Shown here piece after piece: positions 33,952-40,646 of a stretch of 64,000 nucleotides of DNA. The notes beneath the pieces are model-generated. The model ran no database searches, was not told the DNA's origin, and worked only from the letters and a program-made list of their open reading frames with translations. A program made the translations under genes and the position numbers. Origin of the DNA: Rhodopseudomonas palustris (GTDB taxonomy: Bacteria; Pseudomonadota; Alphaproteobacteria; Rhizobiales; Xanthobacteraceae). Where the stretch lies: NCBI RefSeq assembly GCF_007005445.1, contig NZ_CP041387.1, forward strand, positions 3,249,001 to 3,313,000, written 5' to 3'. The first letter of the stretch is position 1. Every line of letters starts with the position of its first letter.

Positions 33952-35004
33952 TCAAAACGGTCCCGAGAACCAGGTGCCCGGCACGTCGTGCGGGAAACTG
34001 CGCTGGGCGATCAGCGAGGCGGTTTCGACCTCGCGTCCCAGCATGTCACCGACGGCCTCGGCGATGTGCTCGGCACGGACGTGGTAAGTCTTCGTCAGCG
34101 CCGGGCTGGTGGCCTCGGGCACGTCCGGCGCCGCGAGCCGCTGCGGCGCGCATTTCAGGCTGGCGAAGTGATCGGTCGCGATCCGCGCCACGATCTCGCC
34201 GGCGACGCCGCCGGTCAGATGCCCGGAATCCAGTGCCAGCAGCCGCCCGGTCTTCTGCACCGAGGCAATCACTGTCGGCCAATCCAGCGGACGAATGCTG
34301 CGCAGATCGATCAGATCGCAGGCAATGCCTTGGGCCGCCAGATGATCGACCGCGTGCAGCGCTTCGACCGTCATATAGCTCATCGCCACGATCGTCACCG
34401 CATCGCCCTGGCGCACCACACGCGCCTTGCCGAGCGGGGTGCGGACATCGCCCGTCGGCACCTCGCCCTGCATATTGTGCAGCCAGCGATGCTCCAGGAA
34501 GATCACCGGGTCGTCGTCGAAAATCGATCCGAGCAGCAGGCCCTTGGCGTCCTCCGCGGTGGTCGGCATCACCACCTTCAGCCCGGGAATGTGCGCGAAC
34601 CAGGATTGCAGGCTCTGCGAATGCGTCGGGCCCTGACCCCAGCCACGGCCGATGATCATCCGGATGGTGATCGGCACGCCGCGCTTGCCGCCGAACATGA
34701 AGCGCCATTTGGCGGCATTGTTGACGAGCTGATCGATCGACAGCAGCGCGAAGTCGAGCCGCTGATGCGTCATCACCGGCCGCATCCCGTTCAGCGCCGC
34801 GCCGATCGCAAAGCCGGTCATCGCCGCTTCCGAGGTCGGCATGTCGAACACCCGGTCCGAGCCGAACTCTTTGTGCAGATCGAGCGTGGTGCCGAACACG
34901 CCCTTGGGATCGTCGGTGCCGAGGCCGAAGCAGATCACGTTCGGATCGGCCGCCAGCGCGGTGGCCAGCCCATCCCGGATCGCGGCGGCGAAGCTTGTTG
35001 CCAT
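33952..35004 (-). CDS. Thiamine-dependent 2-oxoacid dehydrogenase E1 beta-like subunit, glycan cluster
   Basis: A 350-aa protein from the ATG at 35004 with GAGGAGGG 4-5 nt upstream. It matches E1-beta/transketolase C-terminal proteins: SDRVFDMPTSEAAMTGFAIG, DQLVNNAAKWRFMFGGKRGV, GQGPTHSQSLQSWFAHIPGL and LIDLRSIRPLDWPTVIASVQ. It follows E1-alpha by 10 nt. No E2 acyltransferase or E3 lipoamide dehydrogenase lies near, so a normal pyruvate dehydrogenase complex is unlikely. The pair may do an acyloin-type or aldehyde-transfer reaction on a sugar precursor (inference). Confidence 0.85.
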   Translation of the reverse strand: MATSFAAAIRDGLATALAADPNVICFGLGTDDPKGVFGTTLDLHKEFGSDRVFDMPTSEAAMTGFAIGAALNGMRPVMTHQRLDFALLSIDQLVNNAAKWRFMFGGKRGVPITIRMIIGRGWGQGPTHSQSLQSWFAHIPGLKVVMPTTAEDAKGLLLGSIFDDDPVIFLEHRWLHNMQGEVPTGDVRTPLGKARVVRQGDAVTIVAMSYMTVEALHAVDHLAAQGIACDLIDLRSIRPLDWPTVIASVQKTGRLLALDSGHLTGGVAGEIVARIATDHFASLKCAPQRLAAPDVPEATSPALTKTYHVRAEHIAEAVGDMLGREVETASLIAQRSFPHDVPGTWFSGPF

Positions 35005-35014
35005 TCCGCCCTCC

Positions 35015-35992
35015 TCAGCCTGCGGTCGACGCATAGACGTCGGTGAAGGCGTCTTCGGGCGGCGGGAACGGCGAGCTTTTTGCGAAGGCGAACGCCTCCT
35101 CGATCTCGGCATCGATCTCCGCCTGCATGTCGGCGACGTCGGCGTCGGTGACGATGGCTTCGGTGATCAGCGCGCGCTGCAGCGCCGGCACCGGATCGCG
35201 CAGCTTCCACGCCTCGAACTCGGCAACGCTGCGATAGCCGATTTCGTTGTCATAGTTCGGGCCGCAATGCTCGCGCCAGCGATAGGTCTCGAACTCGTAG
35301 AACCGCGGCCCCTCGCCGGACCGGATCGCTGCCACCCCTTCGCTCAGCGCGGCATAGACCGCGCGCGCGTCGTTGCCGTCGCCGTGATGGGTGGTCAGGC
35401 CGAAGCCGGCGACCAGTTCGGACAGCTTACGCCCCGGCGGCTGTCGCACGCTCAGCGGCGAATACACCGAGTAGCCGTTGTTCTCGCACAGAAACAACAC
35501 CGGGAGCTGCTTCACCACCGCGAAGTTCACCGACTCGAAGAACACGCCGGTCTCCGGCACCGCGTCGCCGAGGAACACGCAAGCGATCTGCCCGGTGGCG
35601 TTCAGCTTCATCGGGTAGGACAGTCCGATGCCGACCGGCACGGTGCCGCCGACGATCGCGGTCGAGCCCATGAAGCCGACGCTCTCGTCGATCAGATGCA
35701 TCGAGCCGCCCTTGCCGCGGGCGCAGCCGGTGACCTTGCCGTAGATCTCGGCGATCATCGCCTTCAGCGATCCGCCCTTGGCGAGATAATGCGCGTGGGC
35801 GCGATGCCCGCTGACCGCAAGATCGGTCGGCCTCAGCACCGCACCTGCCGCCGCGGCGACCGCCTCCTGCCCGACCGACAGATGCGTCGGGCAGCGCATC
35901 TTCTGCTCGCCGTAACGCGCCGCGATGGTCTCCTCCACGCTGCGGATCCGCAGCATGTCGAACAGCAGGCGGCGCGACGTCTCGGGGTTCAT
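35015..35992 (-). CDS. Thiamine-dependent 2-oxoacid dehydrogenase E1 alpha-like subunit, glycan cluster
   Basis: A 325-aa protein from the ATG at 35992, which overlaps the methyltransferase stop (ATGA). E1-alpha hallmarks are LLFDMLRIRSVEETIAARYG, GHRAHAHYLAKGGSLKAMIA, GKGGSMHLIDESVGFMGSTA, and the ThDP motif running from GDAVPETGVFFESVN to CENN. It forms the catalytic heterotetramer with the beta subunit encoded next. Chemistry in this cluster is unknown; decarboxylation of a 2-oxoacid with transfer of the aldehyde unit is plausible. Confidence 0.87.
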   Translation of the reverse strand: MNPETSRRLLFDMLRIRSVEETIAARYGEQKMRCPTHLSVGQEAVAAAAGAVLRPTDLAVSGHRAHAHYLAKGGSLKAMIAEIYGKVTGCARGKGGSMHLIDESVGFMGSTAIVGGTVPVGIGLSYPMKLNATGQIACVFLGDAVPETGVFFESVNFAVVKQLPVLFLCENNGYSVYSPLSVRQPPGRKLSELVAGFGLTTHHGDGNDARAVYAALSEGVAAIRSGEGPRFYEFETYRWREHCGPNYDNEIGYRSVAEFEAWKLRDPVPALQRALITEAIVTDADVADMQAEIDAEIEEAFAFAKSSPFPPPEDAFTDVYASTAG

Positions 35993-36648
35993 GGGATGAA
36001 CCAGTAGTAGTCGCCGGTGTAGCCGACCTCGGCGAAGAACGCCTTCCACTCGTCGACATGCATGATGGTCTGCGCGGTCAGGTTCCACGCCGTCATCCGG
36101 CGCTTCTCCTCGTCGTCGCGATAGGCATCGACGGTGATGAACGCGCCCTTGCGCGCGACCCGCTCGATCTCCCGCAGCGCGGTCGCGCAGTCGTCGCGGA
36201 CGAGATTGTGCACGGTGTTGATCGAGATCACCACGTCGAACGACTTATCGGCGAACGGCAGCTTCACCGCGCTGGCGACGCCGACATGCGGCTTCATGTC
36301 GTCGATCGCGTGGGCGATGGCGTATTCCGAAACGTCGACGCCCTTCACGGTGATGCCGGGGATCAGTTCGGCCATGTCGTGCAACATGAAGCCCTTGGCG
36401 CAGCCGACGTCGAGCACCGAGGACGATGCGTCGAGGCCGAAATGCTGCTGGAAGGTCGGGATCACCGGCTGCCAGAACCGCGGCATGTAGTTGAAGCCGC
36501 CATAGCCGTGGCGGCGGTCGCCGTCGAAGAACTCCTTGCCGAATTTGCGCGCGATCGCACGGTCTTCTTCGGACTTGGTCTGGCCGCGCTCGTCGACATT
36601 GCGCTTGGTACGCGGATAATTGACGAGCAGATCGATTTCCTGACCCAT
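35989..36648 (-). CDS. SAM-dependent class I methyltransferase, glycan cluster
   Basis: A 219-aa protein from the ATG at 36648 after GAGGAC. It has the SAM-binding motif SVLDVGCAKGFMLHDMAELI, motif II SVKLPFADKSFDVVISINTV, and ends GYTGDYYWFIP. The N-terminus (INYPRTKRN-like region and KFGKEFFDGDRRHGYGGFNY) resembles methyltransferases found in LPS and glycan clusters. It may C- or O-methylate a sugar. It is coupled to E1-alpha by a 4-nt overlap and follows the epimerase by 8 nt. Confidence 0.8.
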   Translation of the reverse strand: MGQEIDLLVNYPRTKRNVDERGQTKSEEDRAIARKFGKEFFDGDRRHGYGGFNYMPRFWQPVIPTFQQHFGLDASSSVLDVGCAKGFMLHDMAELIPGITVKGVDVSEYAIAHAIDDMKPHVGVASAVKLPFADKSFDVVISINTVHNLVRDDCATALREIERVARKGAFITVDAYRDDEEKRRMTAWNLTAQTIMHVDEWKAFFAEVGYTGDYYWFIP

Positions 36649-36656
36649 CGCGGTCC

Positions 36657-37694
36657 TCAAGGCTTGTGCGCGTAGTCGAACGGCTGGCTCTTCAGTTCCT
36701 CGAACCAGCGATCGATCCAGGCGATCGTCTGTTCGATGCCCTGCTCCAGCGTGATCTGGTCGCTCCAACCCAGCTCGCTGCGCAGCTTGCTGCTGTCGAG
36801 CTTGTAGGCGGCGTCCTTGCCGAGCCGCTCGCCGACGATCTCGACCTGGTCCTCGAACCGCGCCCCCATCATCGTGCAGATCATCTCGACCAGAGCGCGG
36901 ATGGTGACGATGCGGTCGGTGGAGATGTGATAGCTGTCGCCGAGCTTGCCGTTGCAGGCGATCCGCCGCGTGGCGTCGGCGACATCGGCGGCATGGATGA
37001 ACGAACGCTCCGAGGTGCCGCCGCCGTGCAGTTGCAGTTTGCGGCCGAGCTTGATGAACAGGATGGTGCGCGGCACGATCCGGTACAGCCGCTGCCCGGG
37101 GCCGTAGACATTGGCGGCGCGGGTGAACAGCACCGGAAAGCCGTAGGCACGGAAATACGAGCGCAGGCTCATGTCGCCGGCCGCGCGCGACACCGCATAG
37201 GGCGTCGACGGATCGAACACCGCGTCCTCGGTCAGCGTGCCGGTGGCGTTGCCATAGACTTCCGGCGTGGTGACGTGGACGTAGCGCTCGAGGAAGTCGC
37301 AAGTCCGGAGCCGCTCGTGCAGCCGCACCGTCGACACCACATTGGTCATGAACCAATGATCCGGGTTGGCCCAGCTCTCGCCGACCATGCTCTGAGCTGC
37401 GAAATTGATGATGCAGGGAAACCGCTCGGCGGTCACCATCTGCATGATCGCGTCGAGATCGTGATTGAGGTCGAGCCTGTGAAACCGGAAGCGGTCGGCA
37501 TTCTTCCAGCGATACGGCAGGAACGCCGGGTGCGGCTCGTCGGAGCGGCTGATGCCGACGACCTCGGCGCCCTGGTCGAGCAGATAGCTGACCATCGAAG
37601 CGCCGGTGAACGAGTTCGAACCGATCACCAGATATTTGTCGAAGCCCGCGCGGGCCATTGCACACGGCGCGGACGCGGGAACGATACCGGTCAC
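36657..37694 (-). CDS. NAD-dependent nucleotide-sugar dehydratase/epimerase (GDP-mannose dehydratase-like), atypical YxxxR
   Basis: A 345-aa extended SDR from a GTG at 37694 that overlaps the previous stop (GTGA); the ATG at 37658 is an alternative. It has a Rossmann motif GSNSFTGASMVSYLLD, the dehydratase-like VHVTTPEVYGNATGTLTEDA, NVYGPGQRLYRIVPRTILF, and ERSFIHAADVADATRRIA. The catalytic pair appears as YAVSR, so the usual Lys of YxxxK is Arg. Activity may be altered. The sequence resembles 4,6-dehydratases of GDP- or dTDP-sugars. It would convert the activated sugar to a keto intermediate. Confidence 0.82.
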   Translation of the reverse strand: MTGIVPASAPCAMARAGFDKYLVIGSNSFTGASMVSYLLDQGAEVVGISRSDEPHPAFLPYRWKNADRFRFHRLDLNHDLDAIMQMVTAERFPCIINFAAQSMVGESWANPDHWFMTNVVSTVRLHERLRTCDFLERYVHVTTPEVYGNATGTLTEDAVFDPSTPYAVSRAAGDMSLRSYFRAYGFPVLFTRAANVYGPGQRLYRIVPRTILFIKLGRKLQLHGGGTSERSFIHAADVADATRRIACNGKLGDSYHISTDRIVTIRALVEMICTMMGARFEDQVEIVGERLGKDAAYKLDSSKLRSELGWSDQITLEQGIEQTIAWIDRWFEELKSQPFDYAHKP

Positions 37695-38629
37695 GCCTGC
37701 AGGCTCCGCTGCATCCAGCGCAGATTGTAGTGACGGTCCTCGTTCTTCAATTCGCCGCGCTGGAACTTGACGATGATCTCGCGGATCGCGTCGTTGACCG
37801 TCTTCTTCGGCTTGAAGCCGGTCGCCAGCAGCTTGTCGGAGTTGATCCGGTAGGAGCGCGGATCGTTCGAGGCGGTGACGGTGATTTTGGTCGGCACCTG
37901 CGCATCGACCATCCTGGCGATGTCCAGGATCGAGATGTTCTCGAACCCGGCATTGTAGATGCCGCGCAGTTCGGGCCGGTCGAGCAACATCAGATACAGG
38001 TCGGTGATGTCGTCGATGTGGATGTTGGGGCGAACCTGATTGCCGCCGAACACGGTGATCTCGCCGTTGGTCAGCGCCTGCATGGTCAGCATGTTGACCG
38101 AGACGTCGAGCCGCATCCGCGGCGACGGCCCGCACACCGTCGCAGGCCGCACGATCTGCACCGCCATGTCGCCGGCATAGCTGAGCATCACCCGCTCGGC
38201 CACCATCTTGGTCTTGTTGTATTCGGAGATCGGCTCCAGCGTCAGATCCTCGGTGACCTGCTCCTCGTCCTTGATGCCGTAAACGCTGCCGGACGAGGCG
38301 TAGACGAAGCGCTGGATGCCGGCGCGCGCGGCGCGGTCGGCGAGCTGCATGGTGGCGAGCGCGCTGATCTCCCAGGTCAGCTTGGGATCGAGATCGCCGC
38401 ACGGATCGTTGGCGACCGAAGCGAGATGCACGATCGCGTCGATCCCGGAGAGATCGATCGAGCTGGTATCGCGGACGTCGCCGCGCACGACGGTGAGCGC
38501 GGGATGCGGCGGCAGATCGTTGCCGAACCACATGATGTCGAACGCCACCACCTCGTCGCCGCGCGCCAATAGCTTCGGCACCAGCGTGGTTCCGACGTAG
38601 CCGCAGGCGCCGGTCACCAGGATCTTCAT
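37691..38629 (-). CDS. NAD-dependent nucleotide-sugar epimerase/dehydratase, first gene of glycan operon
   Basis: A 312-aa extended SDR. It starts MKILVTGACGYVGTTLVPKL (GxxGYVG) and has IDAIVHLASVANDPCGD, the catalytic Ser region FVYASSGSVYG, YNKTK as the YxxxK pair, and RPNIHIDDITDLYLMLLDRP. It should modify an NDP-sugar by epimerisation, dehydration or reduction. It begins a run of ten same-strand genes with gaps or overlaps of a few bases, apart from one 150-nt gap at the repeat. A 141-bp gap precedes it. Confidence 0.85.
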   Translation of the reverse strand: MKILVTGACGYVGTTLVPKLLARGDEVVAFDIMWFGNDLPPHPALTVVRGDVRDTSSIDLSGIDAIVHLASVANDPCGDLDPKLTWEISALATMQLADRAARAGIQRFVYASSGSVYGIKDEEQVTEDLTLEPISEYNKTKMVAERVMLSYAGDMAVQIVRPATVCGPSPRMRLDVSVNMLTMQALTNGEITVFGGNQVRPNIHIDDITDLYLMLLDRPELRGIYNAGFENISILDIARMVDAQVPTKITVTASNDPRSYRINSDKLLATGFKPKKTVNDAIREIIVKFQRGELKNEDRHYNLRWMQRSLQA

Positions 38630-38729
38630 CGTGTCGTTCCCACCGATAAGCCAGCCCCACAGCGCGCCGAATCGGGACGCGGGCGAATCAACTCAGCTCT
38701 GAATGCAAGAGATACACGCATTTTTGCAT

Positions 38730-38742
38730 GCCCTGATAGGGC
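38730..38742. repeat. 13-bp inverted repeat between gmhA-like and epimerase genes
   Basis: GCCCT-GAT-AGGGC is a perfect 5-bp-arm inverted repeat near ATTTTTGCAT, in the 141-bp gap that must hold the promoter of the ten-gene glycan operon. It could be an operator or a weak terminator for the SIS gene; no T-run follows. Confidence 0.3.
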
Positions 38743-38770
38743 CGCGCAGATCGCCGCCCGGCCCGGCCGG

Positions 38771-39439
38771 TCAGCCGGCCGCGGGCAGCGGCACGCGCTG
38801 GCCGCAGGCGAAATCGAGGATGGCATGGCAGATCGTCAGATGGCCCAGTTCGACGAAGCCATATTGGTCGGAGGCCAGATAGAAATTGATATCGCCCTCG
38901 CGGCGCAGCGGATTGTCCGCCGAAAATCCGCTCAAGGTAATCACCCGGCAGCCGCGCACACGGGCCGCGGCCACCGCGTTGAGGATGTTCGGGGATCGGC
39001 CGGACGAGGAAATCGCGATCAACAGATCGCCTTCCTGCGCGAACAGCTCGATCTGCTTGGCGAACACCTGCTCGTAGCCGTAGTCGTTGCCGAGGCAGGT
39101 CAGCATCGCGCCGTCGTTCAAGCAGAGCGCCCGCATGCCGCCGTTCTTGGAATAGTCGGTGGCCATGTGGCTGGCGATCGCGGCGCTGCCGCCATTGCCG
39201 ATGAACATCAGCTTGCGGCCATCGGCATGCACTTCGCGGGCCCAGGCGATCACCAGCGAGGCGGCGACTTCCTGCGCGAACGGGCGGCCTTCGCAGTCGG
39301 AGGCCTGCGCGGCGGCGAGCGTCGCCCGGAGGTGGTCGTAATAGCCGAGCATCTGCCGTTTCGACAGCAGCGGCGTCGCGGCGACGTCGTCAGCCACGTC
39401 GTCGGGAACGGGAGCGGTGCTGTTACGCGACTGCGTCAT
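38771..39439 (-). CDS. gmhA: Sedoheptulose-7-phosphate isomerase GmhA-like SIS protein
   Basis: A 222-aa protein from the ATG at 39439, after GAGGAC; an ATG 15 nt earlier has no such site. It shows the GmhA pattern: KLMFIGNGGSAAIASHMATD, NDGAMLTCLGNDYGYEQVFA, LLIAISSSGRSPNILNAVAA and GFVELGHLTICHAILDF. GmhA converts sedoheptulose 7-phosphate to D-glycero-D-manno-heptose 7-phosphate, the first heptose step. The HldE-like and nucleotidyltransferase genes nearby fit that path, but no GmhB phosphatase is present in the window. The N-terminal 30 residues are an extra low-complexity stretch. Confidence 0.85.
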   Translation of the reverse strand: MTQSRNSTAPVPDDVADDVAATPLLSKRQMLGYYDHLRATLAAAQASDCEGRPFAQEVAASLVIAWAREVHADGRKLMFIGNGGSAAIASHMATDYSKNGGMRALCLNDGAMLTCLGNDYGYEQVFAKQIELFAQEGDLLIAISSSGRSPNILNAVAAARVRGCRVITLSGFSADNPLRREGDINFYLASDQYGFVELGHLTICHAILDFACGQRVPLPAAG

Positions 39440-39562
39440 CGGCGTCCTCGGCATTCCGAACCATCACGGTTGCGCGTGATTCGTTAGCAATGTGTAAATC
39501 ATGACCGGCCGCCGCCGCGCAGCGTCCCGCGCCTCGGAATACTACCTGGCAGGCACGAAGGG

Positions 39563-40495
39563 TCATGACGGCGACAACCCGGGGATCGCATCCCCGGCGG
39601 TGAGGAACGCGCTGCCCTGTTTGTAGGAGGTCGGCAGATCAGCCAGCGTCTCCGCCCGGCGCCAGCCGGTCTTCTGCGTGAACAGGTGCACACCGGCGCC
39701 GCGCGCATAGTCGAAGATCGCCGCGGCATTGGCGTCGCTGCCGATCTCGAGCATGACGTCGATCGTCGCCCAGCGTTCGCGCGGCAGCGAGGTGATGATC
39801 ACCGCCTCGTGGCCTTCGGCGTCGATCTTGGCGAAGTCGGCGTTTGCGGCGATGTCGTCGAACGCGGCGAGGCGGACCTTGAAGCGGTCGATCTCGCCAT
39901 AGGGATCGAGCTTGGCGCCGGCGATGTGGCTGCCGGTGGTGTTGCCGCGCAGTCGGAGGAACTCGGCCTCGCCGGCTTGTGCCGACACCGCCGCTTCGTT
40001 GACGTGGACGGTGGTGACGCCGTTGGCGCGCATATTGGCCTGAAACAGCGCGACGTGCTCCGGGTCCGGCTCGTAGGTTTCGACCGCAAAGCCGCAGCGA
40101 GCCATTATCAGGCTGTGCAAGCCGATATTGCCGCCGATGTCGGCGACGCGCCGATAGCGGCCGCGGTTCTGCCAGTAGAACGAAAACAGGATCAGTTCGT
40201 CGAGCCCGAACAGGTCGAGCGAGTCCACCGCACCCATCCGGTGATAGGGAAAGCTGATCGGCCCGAACGGCCCGAACCGCACGTCGCGGCCGCCGCGCCC
40301 GAACAGCGCCACCACGGCGCTACGCGCCGCCGAAGCCAGCGCCGTGTAGGCGGCACCGCCAGGGGCGTGATGCCGCGCCAGCTCGGGCAGCGCGGCGATG
40401 ATGTCGGCGAGGATCTGGTCGGGAGCCGGTGCGCACGGCACCGGCGCGCCCGAAGGCGCAGCGACGAAATCGGCCGTCGGGGCGGTGTCGGTCAT
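39563..40495 (-). CDS. FkbM-family SAM methyltransferase
   Basis: A 310-aa protein. The FkbM core is visible: RVADIGGNIGLHSLIMARCG (SAM site), FAVETYEPDPEHVALFQANM, then NEAAVSAQAGEAEFLRLRGN and FAKIDAEGHEAVIITSLPRE. FkbM proteins O-methylate sugars or polyketides and are common in flagellin-glycan and LPS clusters. The first 60 residues are Ala/Pro-rich and not conserved. It lies between the flagellin 2 terminator and gmhA, all on one strand. Confidence 0.85.
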   Translation of the reverse strand: MTDTAPTADFVAAPSGAPVPCAPAPDQILADIIAALPELARHHAPGGAAYTALASAARSAVVALFGRGGRDVRFGPFGPISFPYHRMGAVDSLDLFGLDELILFSFYWQNRGRYRRVADIGGNIGLHSLIMARCGFAVETYEPDPEHVALFQANMRANGVTTVHVNEAAVSAQAGEAEFLRLRGNTTGSHIAGAKLDPYGEIDRFKVRLAAFDDIAANADFAKIDAEGHEAVIITSLPRERWATIDVMLEIGSDANAAAIFDYARGAGVHLFTQKTGWRRAETLADLPTSYKQGSAFLTAGDAIPGLSPS

Positions 40496-40586
40496 GCAAC
40501 GGCGCCGTTTCCAGGAGAACCCGAATCACCTGCACCTTACTGCATCGCCGCCCGCAACACGAACCTCGGGGCAGCGCCAGCCGGGC

Positions 40587-40620
40587 AGAAAAAAGGCGGC
40601 AGGGTCGCCCCCGCCGCCTT
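40587..40620 (-). terminator. Intrinsic terminator of flagellin 2
   Basis: On the minus strand AAGGCGGC (reverse of 40613-40620) pairs with GCCGCCTT (reverse of 40593-40600) and is followed by TTTT (40589-40592). It lies 27 nt after the flagellin stop. Confidence 0.9.
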
Positions 40621-40646
40621 CGGTCGTTCGATCGGCTACGCCGCGA

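Noticed and set aside
33952..35992. Pyruvate dehydrogenase complex genes
   Set aside because: E1 alpha and beta are present but no E2 or E3 is nearby, and flanking genes are sugar enzymes.
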